The notes under the pieces are model-generated. The model ran no database searches, was not told the DNA's origin, and saw only the letters and a list, made by a program, of their open reading frames with translations. A stretch of DNA of 64,000 bases from Pseudomonas oryzihabitans (GTDB lineage: Bacteria > Pseudomonadota > Gammaproteobacteria > Pseudomonadales > Pseudomonadaceae): positions 124,001 through 188,000 of the forward strand of contig NZ_CP102429.1 of assembly GCF_024652905.1 (NCBI RefSeq). The letters run 5' to 3'. Within the stretch, counting starts at the first letter, position 1. Each line of letters opens with the position of its first letter. Below, in pieces: positions 9,501 to 17,964 of this stretch. A program made the translations under genes and the position numbers.

Positions 9501-9958
9501 ACCTGTTGCTGCAGCGAGACGGGAAGCCGTACTGCCTTCATAGCGAGCCAGGGTTTACGCTGGATGACCGCGATGCGCTCATGGCCGCGAACTGGCTATT
9601 CGACGACTTCACCGGCACCTATACCGGCCTACATCGCAAAGGCTTCCTGCTATCGCGGTATCTGGGGGCGCTTCTCGAGCAGGTTACGAGTGGCGCCTAT
9701 GACCACTCTTCTACCGTGGCACGCGACGCTCACGAGGCGAATCAACTGCAGGCGACCGCCGACGCTGTCATCTCGAGGTGTCCGCCGAAAAAGACGGACG
9801 GGCGGACCGTGGTCTCCATCTCGGACCGAAGGATGCTCCAGCTCGCGTACGAGCTGAAAACCAGCGAACTTACCCTGAGGAGGGCGCTAATTGCGCACTA
9901 CCCGTACCTCAAGGTCGGAAACAATCACGTCATTGACCTGACTGAGTTTCCCGCATGA
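6533..9958 (+). CDS. traI: TraI, MOBH-family conjugative relaxase
   Basis: About 1141 residues. ATG 6533 is preferred over 6509 because GGAGG sits 5 nt before it. The N-terminal TraI_2/HD-type relaxase domain shows HHHRGPGGLLAHSLEVA near residues 109-125 and LMHDLGK near 162-168, the metal-binding histidine/aspartate signature of MOBH enzymes such as SXT and R27 TraI. It should nick oriT and lead the transferred strand. A long low-complexity linker (about 420-970) includes an Ala-Pro repeat and two near-copies of GLLIxGAAPG. The C-terminal 180 residues (LWPDLAAKLLWYTRPENKD...) match the TraI_2 C-terminal winged-helix region. It overlaps traD by 4 nt. Confidence 0.93.
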   Translation: MRFFKRWFAPKKTAAKPLASVRDIQLLDMSAPEIQQYIQAGDEALLRYPPFQRGWPARVPGTVLLQPHKVTLQKLSSGVRMPNRGFDRLLLPVFEGVAEFVHLLPASQSHHHRGPGGLLAHSLEVAMFAFNSCKCTSFDYALYPAQRLVRENRWYVAAVLAALMHDLGKVLSDVVVADEMGDRHWDPMGPSIPVWAAEHDIDRYYLSWTPNRHGIHRDLAATLIARFLPQELLIWLRAEGADIYTEMVNAMSGREGDKALASIVAKCDSKSVELDMQKHGGDASRQFGMGSGVPIPALVLDTMIHFLATKTWRINEPGQRVWIIGGEVYVVWSQSAAEVAEYLHSQGVKAIPRSADVLGGILLDHGVVAKADDGSMYWHTTIDMINVGREKPITLKCLKLVNPEALFKFETPPASVAATVGLPPHELRFDLPHARGTAAASVEVLPEAPHQEGVDATLPAPAPAPAPAPAPAQTVSKGDGKDAQHRGGPKAPKAPGRPQTVEKVGLVPRTATHSGGGLLIQGAAPGDDLASGSVTKEPHVVSLSSTLDKRSSSKGRSTGSSKENAGSRDGGAAVAEQPDVPQPASTGSPADPQHPQSSAEQVTERLDAVIPISPGPTVRHADAVYAHDHFDIDDEVLELVGMDLPDRALIAPAATPADPAMPAVMLSTPPTENLPPKQGSADSPVSSMVIPAALIGSGEFSFGQLRAVGSAEGIALPGDSPRAVELPAEMERKRYPVLDGQSPDLPKATRPPMEAAGGEIDVVKDSYTASPASRQTQRVPAPNQAVNIEPDATAAPGRTLKESYRGEDAGREPASPRPKARAGDSRNGVDTRAAAPVTGEGIDGRGNSAFASQPLPAGKVGGRAEHAPTARSAGNPGDGKRPAAGSQNPAGSRPGPSKATRPSTSREQPPPGLLISGAAPGPAPMIIGQPRKPRPAAQDAVSPPPPKSPLKPTERKAVPEVAASEVTAYLALWPDLAAKLLWYTRPENKDLLLQRDGKPYCLHSEPGFTLDDRDALMAANWLFDDFTGTYTGLHRKGFLLSRYLGALLEQVTSGAYDHSSTVARDAHEANQLQATADAVISRCPPKKTDGRTVVSISDRRMLQLAYELKTSELTLRRALIAHYPYLKVGNNHVIDLTEFPA
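7911..7950 (+). repeat. Hexanucleotide tandem repeat in traI
   Basis: Six and a half copies of CCCCAG encode an (Ala-Pro)n run in the TraI linker. Unit changes keep the reading frame, so this varies linker length and does not switch the gene off. Confidence 0.9.
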
Positions 9959-11820
9959 GCGAATGGACTTATGAAATGCCTTGGCGGCCGAATTTCGAGG
10001 CGATCGAAATTGCGGGCTGGGTCTTGGGTATGGCTGGGACCTGCGCTGTCCATTTCAGCACGAACCTACCTGCGCAGCCGTTCTACCTGTCCTTGGGTGT
10101 GATGGGTGGTTTTGCGCTTCGGCGCGTGCCTGCTGCGCTGCACCTGTACCGGGTAAGGCAGGGGCTGCGTGCGAAGACCGCTACGCTGATGGGCCAAGAT
10201 GAGCTCATCGAGCAGATGCTCGCCGATCGCGAAAAGATGTACATCGGCGTGGGCTTCAAATGGACGCAGCGTGAAGGTCAGCAGGTATTCGAGCTGCTCA
10301 AGCGGGATATCACGAAGCTCATGCCCCCGGTTCCCGAGGGCTTCATGGGCTCACCCTGGATCCACGGGATCTCGCTGCAACCGGACAAGCCGATTGGGTA
10401 TAAGCACACGCTCGCCTCTCTCCATACGCTGATCGTAGGTACTACGGGTAGCGGGAAGACCCGACTGTTCGACCTGCTGATCAGCCAGGCCATTTTGCGT
10501 GGCGAATCGGTGGTCATACTCGATCCGAAGGGCGATAAGGAAATGTCGGAAAACGCGCGCCGGGCGTGCGAGCTAGCCGGCGATGTCAGCCGCTATAAGC
10601 ACTTCCATCCTGCATTCCCCGACAGCTGCGTGCGAATTTCTCCAACGCAGAATTTCGGCCGCGCCACAGAGCTGGCCTCGCGCATCGCCGCACTGACTGA
10701 TGGCGAAGGACCGTTCCAGGCATTCGCCCAGATGGCCGTGAACAACGTCATCCAGGCCATGCTGTTCTGCGACATCTTCCCGACGCTGGTGCAGATTCGC
10801 CGCGCGCTCGAGGGTGGCCTTGCTCCTCTGGTCATTGAGGCGATTACGGCATACGGCAAGTCCGTTCACCCAGCCTTCGACGCGCTAGCAACCGCGGCCA
10901 CGAGGCAGGCGAGGACCGAGGAGCTCAAGGCAAAGGCCATGATCTCTGTCTACCGCACTGAGATCGTGCCGCTGAAGCCAAACTCCGACCTCGAGGGCAT
11001 CCTGTCCATGTTCGAGCACGATCGCGATCACTTCGGAAAGATGATCGCGACGCTGCTTCCGATATTGAACATGCTGACCGCAGGTCACATGGGGCCCATT
11101 CTTTCGCCAATCGAAAACGATAGTGGCGATACCCGCGAAATCACCGATTCGAAAACGATCATCGAGAACAACCAGGTGCTCTATCTTGGCCTTGATTCGC
11201 TGTCCGACTCGATGGTGGGCTCCGCGATCGGCTCGATCTTCCTCGCCGACCTGGCGGCGGTCGCGGGCCAGCGCTACAACCTTGAAAGCAGCGAGAATCT
11301 AAAGCGTCGGCCGGTGAACATTTTCTGCGATGAGGCCGCAGAAATCGTCAACGACCAGCTCGTTCAGCTCCTCAACAAGGGGCGGGGCGCCGGAATGCGC
11401 ATTTACGTCGCAACCCAGACCATCGCCGACTTCGAGGCTCGCATGGGGTCGCCGGCGAAGGCGCGCCAGGTGCTGGGCAACACCAACCACGTCATCGCGC
11501 TCCGGATTACCGATCAGGACACGCAAAAGTACATCGCCGAGAAGATTCCGCCGACGTATTACAAGTACGTCATGCGCACCCAGGGCAACTCGACCAAAGA
11601 CGATCCGCACATGCACTCGCTGAACGTTGGCGAGCGCCTGATGGACGAGGAGGGTGAGCTGTTCCCCGCCCAACTATTCGGGCAACTGCCTGACCTTGAG
11701 TTCCTGGCCATCCTGGCCGGCGGCCAGGTCGAGAAGGGCCGGATCCCGGTACTGACCAAACCCAAAAAATTCGACAAGGCTGTGGCTCGGGCCCGCCTGC
11801 TGGCTGAAGAGGCGGCTTGA
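9955..11820 (+). CDS. traD: TraD, type IV coupling protein
   Basis: 621 residues. This inner-membrane ATPase links the relaxosome to the T4SS channel. Two N-terminal hydrophobic segments (about 16-35 and 42-58) are followed by the VirD4/TraD ATPase core: Walker A GTTGSGKTRL near residues 161-170, DPKGDKEM after it, and Walker B NIFCDEAAEIV near 455, then RGAGMRIYVATQT. Length and motif spacing fit SXT-type TraD. It starts within traI's stop (ATGA), so translation is coupled. Confidence 0.93.
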   Translation: MSEWTYEMPWRPNFEAIEIAGWVLGMAGTCAVHFSTNLPAQPFYLSLGVMGGFALRRVPAALHLYRVRQGLRAKTATLMGQDELIEQMLADREKMYIGVGFKWTQREGQQVFELLKRDITKLMPPVPEGFMGSPWIHGISLQPDKPIGYKHTLASLHTLIVGTTGSGKTRLFDLLISQAILRGESVVILDPKGDKEMSENARRACELAGDVSRYKHFHPAFPDSCVRISPTQNFGRATELASRIAALTDGEGPFQAFAQMAVNNVIQAMLFCDIFPTLVQIRRALEGGLAPLVIEAITAYGKSVHPAFDALATAATRQARTEELKAKAMISVYRTEIVPLKPNSDLEGILSMFEHDRDHFGKMIATLLPILNMLTAGHMGPILSPIENDSGDTREITDSKTIIENNQVLYLGLDSLSDSMVGSAIGSIFLADLAAVAGQRYNLESSENLKRRPVNIFCDEAAEIVNDQLVQLLNKGRGAGMRIYVATQTIADFEARMGSPAKARQVLGNTNHVIALRITDQDTQKYIAEKIPPTYYKYVMRTQGNSTKDDPHMHSLNVGERLMDEEGELFPAQLFGQLPDLEFLAILAGGQVEKGRIPVLTKPKKFDKAVARARLLAEEAA

Positions 11821-11823
11821 TCC

Positions 11824-12267
11824 ATGCGTACCCGTTTTGAGTCCTTATCTCGCCTGCTTAACGGCGATGCGAAAGCCAAGACCCTGTTGGGAGTTCTCGA
11901 GTGCGATTGGCCCACCGCGCTGCAGGTCGTCCCTGCCGCGTTTCGGGTCGAGCAGGAGATGACCAGTGACCCCGACTGTCGGGACGTTCTGACCCGATCG
12001 CTGCGCTCGTATCAGGCTGCGCTCGGCAAGCCCGATCGAGACCGTCTTGTGGCCTTCATGGGCACCTTCCTGGATGGGTTGGCGGAGCTGCTCGAGCAAT
12101 CGCCTGCGCCCACGGCGGCGCTCCTCGAGATGCATAAGCGCCTGCTCAGCGAAGTCGAGAAAACCAAGGGTGCGGCAGTACGGGATCGCCTGGAGGCGCT
12201 GCTGCTGCCGCCCGACACGTCGATCGGCGTCGTCTGGCGTAGCATCCAGGAGCACCGCAATGGCTGA
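11824..12267 (+). CDS. Transfer-region protein of unknown function
   Basis: 147 residues, beginning 4 nt after traD's stop and overlapping the next gene by 8 nt, so clearly within the traI-traD operon. Soluble, helical, no signal peptide. I do not recognise the family. SXT/IncC elements also carry a small gene between traD and the membrane gene, so position suggests an accessory transfer role. Confidence 0.6.
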   Translation: MRTRFESLSRLLNGDAKAKTLLGVLECDWPTALQVVPAAFRVEQEMTSDPDCRDVLTRSLRSYQAALGKPDRDRLVAFMGTFLDGLAELLEQSPAPTAALLEMHKRLLSEVEKTKGAAVRDRLEALLLPPDTSIGVVWRSIQEHRNG

Positions 12268-12901
12268 TATCGAAGAAAAGATGCCCGCCGGAATCTGGCT
12301 AACCCTGGTCTTCGTCTGCGTCGAAATCCTGTTGATCGTGTGCATCGTGCCGAACGCATTCATCGACCGGGCGATCTTGAAAGAGCAGGACTGGGGGGAG
12401 GCGATGATGGGCAAGGCCGCCAGTGACCAACTGATCGACGATACGGCCCGGCTCTACAGCACCATCCATCTCGAAAGTGGGCTCAACGAGACCGTCCGTG
12501 ACTTTTTCCTGGGAGGCAAGCAAACCCCGGGGTGGGAGTCACTCGAACGGCAGTGGGGAACATTCATCGCGGGGCGAGGAGAGGCGGTGCTCAAGGTTTG
12601 CTACCACATCTACTACCGCAGCCTGCTCCTGCTGATGTGGATGCCCTACATGTTGGTCATTCTGGCGCCGGCCGTGCTGGGGGGCTACATGGCTTGGAAC
12701 ATCAAGCGCTACAACTTCGATCACTCCTCGCCATTCTTGAACACCTACAGCTCAAAAATCATCTCCTGGGTGGTGATGGCACTCGCGCTGTCGTTCATCG
12801 CGCCGTTACCTATACCCCCGATGATCGTTCCGCTCGTGGTGATCTTCCTGATCCCCATAGCAGCAAGCCTCCTCATCGGTAACCTGCCGAAACGGCTCTA
12901 G
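12260..12901 (+). CDS. DUF4400-like conjugative element membrane protein
   Basis: 213 residues from ATG 12260. Hydrophobic helices lie at about 11-30, 116-140, 163-180 and 183-207. Between the first two is a soluble loop with LGGKQTPGWESLERQWGTF and YHIYYR. The layout fits the DUF4400 membrane proteins that follow traD in SXT/R391/IncC-type elements. It is probably an inner-membrane accessory of the coupling complex. The family call comes from layout and position, not alignment. Confidence 0.65.
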   Translation: MADIEEKMPAGIWLTLVFVCVEILLIVCIVPNAFIDRAILKEQDWGEAMMGKAASDQLIDDTARLYSTIHLESGLNETVRDFFLGGKQTPGWESLERQWGTFIAGRGEAVLKVCYHIYYRSLLLLMWMPYMLVILAPAVLGGYMAWNIKRYNFDHSSPFLNTYSSKIISWVVMALALSFIAPLPIPPMIVPLVVIFLIPIAASLLIGNLPKRL

Positions 12902-13039
12902 CGTATCCGCCGGCGAGTCGGGCGCAACACCCGGCGACGTTGCTGCTCCCCCGGCCAGGTTTGAGCCCTCGGTCGGGGTGGATTGACCGCAAAACGCGCT
13001 TGCGCCTGAGCACCATAGCTTCAACAGCTGAGGTGCATC

Positions 13040-13843
13040 ATGAGCTCTAGAATCCCTATCACACTCGCCGGCCTTGCGATCGTCTTGAGTACCGCGTCAG
13101 CGCTATATAGCGCTAACGCCCTACGCGAGCAGCAGCAGCTCGTCGACCACCTGAATGGCCAGGTCGCAAGGATCCAGCCGTACGCGTTTTCGCGCTCCGA
13201 TCTCGACGCGCTCCTTTCCAGGCAAAGCTTATCTGTGGCACCCCCGGCGGCACCGGAGGCACCACCAGCGCCTATGAAGCGTGAGAGCGCGCCCATCGCC
13301 GGCGAGCGTCGCTATGGCGATGCTACCGCCCAATTCAGCCTGATCGAGTACTCGGACTTCGAGTGCCCCTACTGCAAGCAGTATTTCGCGGTACCCAAGG
13401 CCGTGGTCGACAGCTCGCGCGGCAACGCGTCGGTTGTGTTCAAGCATGTTCCGATCCATGGCGAAGCGTCGCGCCGGGAGGCCTTCGCCGCGGAATGCGC
13501 AGCGGCCCAGGGCGGTAACGATGCCTTCTACCGCATGGCCGGCGCCATCTTCAGCTCGACCGCAGGTAACGGTACCGGGACCGAAAAGCCGCTCGCAGTG
13601 ATCGCCTCCAGCATTGGCCTGGACGGCGCGGCCCTTTCGCGCTGCATCGACAACCAGGAGCCGCTGCAGAAAGTAAAAGCGGACTTCCGTGAGGCGGTAG
13701 AGCTGGGCATCAAGGAAACACCGACCACCATCGTTCGCCATAACCCGAGCAATAGACAAGTAGTTCTTTCTGGTGCCAAGGGACCCGAAGATATTCTTCG
13801 CGCCATGGCGAAACTCGTTCAAGGCAATGGAGCCGCGCAATAA
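13040..13843 (+). CDS. DsbA/DsbG-like thiol-disulfide oxidoreductase
   Basis: 267 residues with an N-terminal hydrophobic anchor (about residues 5-27), a short coiled linker, a Pro/Ala-rich spacer and a thioredoxin-fold DsbA-type domain. The active site is CPYC at about residues 109-112 (YSDFECPYC), with the cis-proline region ETPTTIV near 230. It should form disulfides in periplasmic transfer proteins such as the Cys-rich TraN and TraU. It ends in the start of traL (TAATG), so it belongs to the mating-pair operon, which also encodes a second Dsb-like protein at 25340. Confidence 0.85.
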   Translation: MSSRIPITLAGLAIVLSTASALYSANALREQQQLVDHLNGQVARIQPYAFSRSDLDALLSRQSLSVAPPAAPEAPPAPMKRESAPIAGERRYGDATAQFSLIEYSDFECPYCKQYFAVPKAVVDSSRGNASVVFKHVPIHGEASRREAFAAECAAAQGGNDAFYRMAGAIFSSTAGNGTGTEKPLAVIASSIGLDGAALSRCIDNQEPLQKVKADFREAVELGIKETPTTIVRHNPSNRQVVLSGAKGPEDILRAMAKLVQGNGAAQ

Positions 13844-14124
13844 TGCAGCCAATTGATATTCCCCAATACGTCGATGATCCGCCTCACCTGTTGTTTTGGC
13901 AGGCAGATGAAGTTGCGCCCATTGGGATCGGTCTCGTATTTGGTATGTTCACTGGGTATGCCGCGGTCTGCACTATTGCCGGGTATTTGTTGACTCGCTG
14001 GTATCGGAAATACCGCGATGATCATCCGGATGGCTTTATGGTTCATATGCTCTATTGGGCGACCGGATATGCCGGTGCGAAAGCCAGAACCATACCGAAC
14101 CCCTTTATCCGCGAATTTAACTGA
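13843..14124 (+). CDS. traL: TraL, conjugative pilus assembly protein
   Basis: 93 residues, the usual TraL size. IDIPQYVDDPPHLLFWQADEV is the typical TraL opening. It is followed by one or two hydrophobic stretches (about 26-50) and a C-terminal segment ending ARTIPNPFIREFN. An inner-membrane component of F-like T4SS. It starts inside the preceding stop and traE follows 7 nt later. Confidence 0.88.
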   Translation: MQPIDIPQYVDDPPHLLFWQADEVAPIGIGLVFGMFTGYAAVCTIAGYLLTRWYRKYRDDHPDGFMVHMLYWATGYAGAKARTIPNPFIREFN

Positions 14125-14131
14125 GGTCGCC

Positions 14132-14770
14132 ATGCTGTCTGGCAAATTCAAAAACACCTATCGCGGGACCATGTCGGAGAACGCCTTTCTTCGCAAGATC
14201 ATCGTTGCGCTTATCCTGCTGGAGGTTCTGACCGTCATCGGCTGGCTGCGCAAAAGCACCGTTGTTGACATGCAGCCGCCGACGCTCGCTGAGCGTGCTT
14301 GGGTCGATCAGGACCGCGCTTCGGATAGCTACGTCAGCGCCTGGGCGCTCTACATCGCTGATCGACTAGGCAATGTTAATCCGAAGTCTGCCGAGATCAT
14401 TAAGGCGACGCTCGAGCCATTGCTCGCCAACGATATCTATCAGGACGTGCTCAATAAGATTGATAGCCAAGTTCATCAGATTCGCCAAGATCGGGTGACA
14501 TTGGAATTCGAGCCACGCCAAGTCCTGCAAGATAAGGAAAATGCGTCCAAGTACTTCATCGTGGGCAAATCCAAGATGACGGGCCCGAGTGGCCAGCCGA
14601 AACAACTCGATATGACCTATGAAATTGAGTTGAAGATCAAAAACTATAAGCCGGTCATTGCTTTCCTCTCTGTATACGAAGGTGCGCCGCGCACCGAAGA
14701 AGTAAGAAGTCGCGAAGCCAAGGCCGCAGACACTCGCAAGCGTTTGGAGCAGCAGCGCAATGAAAACTAA
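14132..14770 (+). CDS. traE: TraE, T4SS core protein (VirB5/TraE-type)
   Basis: 212 residues. A single N-terminal TM helix (about 22-40, IIVALILLEVLTVIGWL) is followed by a periplasmic domain, the TraE layout. Its end overlaps traK by 11 nt. Identity is supported by order: traL-traE-traK-traB-traV-traA. An earlier in-frame start at 14018 would overlap traL and is not used. Confidence 0.85.
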   Translation: MLSGKFKNTYRGTMSENAFLRKIIVALILLEVLTVIGWLRKSTVVDMQPPTLAERAWVDQDRASDSYVSAWALYIADRLGNVNPKSAEIIKATLEPLLANDIYQDVLNKIDSQVHQIRQDRVTLEFEPRQVLQDKENASKYFIVGKSKMTGPSGQPKQLDMTYEIELKIKNYKPVIAFLSVYEGAPRTEEVRSREAKAADTRKRLEQQRNEN

Positions 14771-15956
14771 TATCCAAACTCTCACGCTGATCGGCGTCGC
14801 GCTGTTTTCTTCAGCATCGATCGCCAACGCTCGTGAGCTCAACATTCCACAGACCCCAGTGGCCGAGTCACGCACTCAGGAAATCGCCGCGGTGCCTGGC
14901 CGTGACGTCGACCCGGCCGAGTACGGCCTGCAGGAAGCAGACGAGCAGGTGGCGCGCCAGGCTCTGGCCGAGCAGCAGCAGAAGACGCTACCGAGCGCCG
15001 CGGCCGCGCAGCCTGCTGTTGCGCCGGCTTCACCCGCATCCACTCCAACGGTGGCCTCCAGTACCGAGCAGAAGCAGGACCTGGTCAAGACGGCGCCCGC
15101 GAAGGCGTCTACCGACCTGGTTCATGTCGCCGGTGGCGGCCGTGATCTTCCCGCGGTTCCGGCTTCGGTCGCCAAGACCTCTGGTGCGCCCGAGGCCGCG
15201 CCGCCGCCGGTGAGCTCGCGCCAAGACGTGGTGGTTCAGCCAGGCGTCAATACGATCATCCCTGCGGCGCTGTATCACCTGAACCGCATCGTCACGCCGT
15301 TCGAAAATCCGATCGTCCAGACCACGTCTCAGGCAACCATTAAGCAAAAGGGCAACGTGATCTACGTGTCGACCGGTAGCGAGAGCCCGGTGACGATGTA
15401 CATCACCCCCAAGGACGACGAATCGGTGGCCATCAGCTTGACGTTGGCGCCTCGCAAGGTGCCGCCGATCGAGGCCAACCTGATCATCGGCCAGGTGCCA
15501 GGGAGCACCAGCCCGTCCAGCGCCGGTGGCTTCGGTTACGGATCGCGCTACAGCGGGCAGGCCAAGAAGTGGGAGGAGGGCCAGCCCTACATGGAGACCA
15601 TCAAAGGCATCATGCGCGCCCTCGCCCTGGGCGGTATTCCCAAGGGCTATTCGATGGCCAAACTGCAGAGCGGCGAGAAGCTTCCCGCCTGCTATCAGCA
15701 GGGCCTGAACTTCGACTTCAGCCGGGCCCAGGTGATCATGGGTCACAACTTCCGCGTTCTGGTGGGCGTCGCTCAGAACAACGGCCGCGCGCCGGTCATG
15801 TTCGATGAGACCAGCTGCACCCATCCCTCGCTGGCGGCTGCCGCCGCCTGGCCGCGCAACATGCTCGAGGCCGGTGAGAAGACCGAGGTTTACATCGTCA
15901 CCCGTGTGGGCGAGGCGCCGGCGGAAGATTCGTCCCGCCCGAGCCTGTTGAACTGA
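14760..15956 (+). CDS. traK: TraK, secretin-like outer-membrane complex protein
   Basis: 398 residues with a signal peptide (MKTNIQTLTLIGVALFSSA...ANA). An Ala/Pro/Gln-rich linker of about 130 residues follows, then a beta-rich TraK domain (NTIIPAALYHLNRIVTPFENP, VYVSTGS-type strands). F TraK is about 240 residues, so this one has an extended linker. It should form the outer ring of the core complex with TraV and TraB. Confidence 0.85.
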   Translation: MKTNIQTLTLIGVALFSSASIANARELNIPQTPVAESRTQEIAAVPGRDVDPAEYGLQEADEQVARQALAEQQQKTLPSAAAAQPAVAPASPASTPTVASSTEQKQDLVKTAPAKASTDLVHVAGGGRDLPAVPASVAKTSGAPEAAPPPVSSRQDVVVQPGVNTIIPAALYHLNRIVTPFENPIVQTTSQATIKQKGNVIYVSTGSESPVTMYITPKDDESVAISLTLAPRKVPPIEANLIIGQVPGSTSPSSAGGFGYGSRYSGQAKKWEEGQPYMETIKGIMRALALGGIPKGYSMAKLQSGEKLPACYQQGLNFDFSRAQVIMGHNFRVLVGVAQNNGRAPVMFDETSCTHPSLAAAAAWPRNMLEAGEKTEVYIVTRVGEAPAEDSSRPSLLN

Positions 15957-15966
15957 GGAAGGCACC

Positions 15967-17328
15967 ATGATCAAGCAAACATGGGCCAACCTGAGCCCGG
16001 GGAAGAAGAAGTGGACCGTCATCGGCGTGGCCTTCGGAGGCGTGCTGTTGTTCGTCTGGGGCTTGAGTAGCCTGGGTGGCGAGGTACAGCGCAAAACCAA
16101 CGCCAAGCCGACGATCACCAACGTCCTGACCGACGCGGATCCGCGTGGTGTCGGGTTGGATTCGCTCAACGCCGAGCAGCGTGCGCAGAGCAAGGAGCTC
16201 AACGACCTCAAGCTGACGCTAAAGAACCTCATGAATGGCACCCAGGCCCAGCAAGCGACCGCCGCGGGCCTCAAAGAGATTCAGGGGCAAATAGGGGAGC
16301 TGACGGCCCAGCTTGAGGCAACGCAGGCTGCTCAGCAGAAGGCCGAGCAGGACAACCGCGACCTCAGCAAGCAGCTGCAGGAAGCGCAGTCCAAGGCACC
16401 GACTCCCGACAAGGCTGCGGAGCTGGAGCGCAAGGCTGCGCAGCAGCAGACGCAGGCGCAGGAGCGCCAGCGGTATGACCGTACGCTGATGGACCCGAAC
16501 CGCAACCAGGGCAATTTCTTCGCCAACGCTCCGGCGCCGGAAAAGGAGCCTGAGAAGCCGGGTGCAGCGCCCAAGAAGGAAGAGCCGCCGAAGATCATGT
16601 CCTACGGGGATGAGGCACCTGCTGAAGATCCCGATGCCGACGCCAAGGAAGAGGACGTCTACCTGCCGGCCGGCGCCATCCTTTCCGGCGCGATCATCAC
16701 TGGTATCGACGCGCCCACCGGTAACGGAGCACGGAAAGATCCTTTCCCTGTCCTGCTGCGGGTGAAGAAGGAGGCCGTACTGCCGAACCGCTTCCGCGCA
16801 GACGTTCGTGAGTGCTTCCTCATTGCCAGTGCGTTCGGCGACCTCTCTTCGGAACGCGCCTACATGCGGGCCGAGACGATCTCCTGCGTACGTGACGACG
16901 GCGGGATCATCGAAAGCGGCATGGACGCCTATGCCTCTGGCGAGGACGGCAAGGCCGGGGTGCGTGGGCGCCTGGTCTCCAAGCAGGGCGCCATCTTGGC
17001 TCGCTCGCTGATGGCTGGCTTCATGCAGGGCGTCTCGGACGCATTCAGCGTGCGCCAGGTGCCGAGCATCAGCATCGCCAGCAGTGGCAGCGGTACGAAT
17101 GGCCGGACGGTATCGCCCGTCTATGAGCAGGCCTTCAACTCCCAGGCCATGCAGGGCGCCATGATCGGCGGTACCGGCAAAGCCCTCGAGCGCATCGCGG
17201 ACTTCTACCTGGAGATGGCCGAGAACCTCTACCCGGTCATCGAAGTGGACGCTGCCCGGGAGATCGACTTCGTCGTCAAGAAGGGTGTGCAGCTCAAGCT
17301 GAAAACGCTGAGCAAGAACAAAACCTGA
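15967..17328 (+). CDS. traB: TraB, VirB10-type envelope-spanning core protein
   Basis: 453 residues. One N-terminal TM helix (about 17-35), a coiled-coil stretch (about 60-150, EQRAQSKELNDLKLTLKNL then Gln/Ala-rich heptads), a Pro/Glu-rich spacer, and a C-terminal TrbI/VirB10 domain (YLPAGAILSGAIITGIDAP, RADVRECFLIASAFGDLSSERA, GRLVSKQGAILARS). It spans inner to outer membrane and senses ATPase activity in known systems. Ten nt after traK. Confidence 0.92.
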   Translation: MIKQTWANLSPGKKKWTVIGVAFGGVLLFVWGLSSLGGEVQRKTNAKPTITNVLTDADPRGVGLDSLNAEQRAQSKELNDLKLTLKNLMNGTQAQQATAAGLKEIQGQIGELTAQLEATQAAQQKAEQDNRDLSKQLQEAQSKAPTPDKAAELERKAAQQQTQAQERQRYDRTLMDPNRNQGNFFANAPAPEKEPEKPGAAPKKEEPPKIMSYGDEAPAEDPDADAKEEDVYLPAGAILSGAIITGIDAPTGNGARKDPFPVLLRVKKEAVLPNRFRADVRECFLIASAFGDLSSERAYMRAETISCVRDDGGIIESGMDAYASGEDGKAGVRGRLVSKQGAILARSLMAGFMQGVSDAFSVRQVPSISIASSGSGTNGRTVSPVYEQAFNSQAMQGAMIGGTGKALERIADFYLEMAENLYPVIEVDAAREIDFVVKKGVQLKLKTLSKNKT

Positions 17329-17367
17329 AGCCGGCGGGAGCGCCCAGCTCCCTTCTATTGAACGCCC

Positions 17368-17394
17368 TGGAAGGGGGTGAATTGCCCCCTTCCA
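17368..17394 (+). promoter_or_regulatory. Hairpin in the traV leader
   Basis: TGGAAGGGGG (17368-17377) and CCCCCTTCCA (17385-17394) form a perfect 10-bp stem with a 7-nt loop, 28 nt before traV. A short ATCC...GGAT pairing follows near the ribosome site. This resembles the H1/H2 leaders of the 36-57 kb region. It lacks a T-run, so it is not an obvious terminator. Confidence 0.55.
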
Positions 17395-17422
17395 ACATCC
17401 CTCGCTACGGATACTCAACCTC

Positions 17423-17935
17423 ATGAAAACGAACCTGCGTAAGGCCCTGGGCCTTGCCGCTGCGGCGGCGCTCACCTCGATGATCAGCGGCTGCTCCATG
17501 TTGCAGATCGGCTCGTCCGATTACGGCTGTAAGGGCATGCCCGACGGCGTGACCTGTATGTCGGCGCGTGACGTGTACCAACTGACCGAGAACGAAAACT
17601 TCCGGCAGATCGTCGACGAAAAGAATGCCCAGAAGGCCGAGGCCGAAAAGCACGGCGGCCACGCCCCGGCGCCGGCGGTGCAGCCGGAAGTAGCGGCCGG
17701 CGAGCGCTACGTCGTGCCTCGCCCGGCGCGTGATCCGGTGCCGATCCGCAGTCAGGCCACCGTCATGCGGGTCTGGGTAGCGCCCTGGGAGTCGCAAGCC
17801 GGCGACCTGAACGTACCTGGCTTCATTTACACCGAGATCGAACCGCGCCGTTGGGAAGTTGGTACGCCATCCCTGCGGCCGACGCCGTCGCTGCGTCCGC
17901 TTGAATCCCACAAAAAGGCGATCCCCGCCTCGTAA
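17423..17935 (+). CDS. traV: TraV, outer-membrane lipoprotein of the T4SS core
   Basis: 170 residues. The signal peptide ends in the lipobox ISGC (C24). The mature start has the paired cysteines YGCKGMPDGVTCMSARDVY typical of TraV. A Pro/Ala-rich middle and a conserved MRVWVAPWES segment follow. It tethers the TraK/TraB core to the outer membrane. It is preceded by a hairpin and followed by the pilin gene. Confidence 0.9.
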   Translation: MKTNLRKALGLAAAAALTSMISGCSMLQIGSSDYGCKGMPDGVTCMSARDVYQLTENENFRQIVDEKNAQKAEAEKHGGHAPAPAVQPEVAAGERYVVPRPARDPVPIRSQATVMRVWVAPWESQAGDLNVPGFIYTEIEPRRWEVGTPSLRPTPSLRPLESHKKAIPAS

Positions 17936-17964
17936 CCCCCCCAGCCCTCGTAAGGAGACACAAC

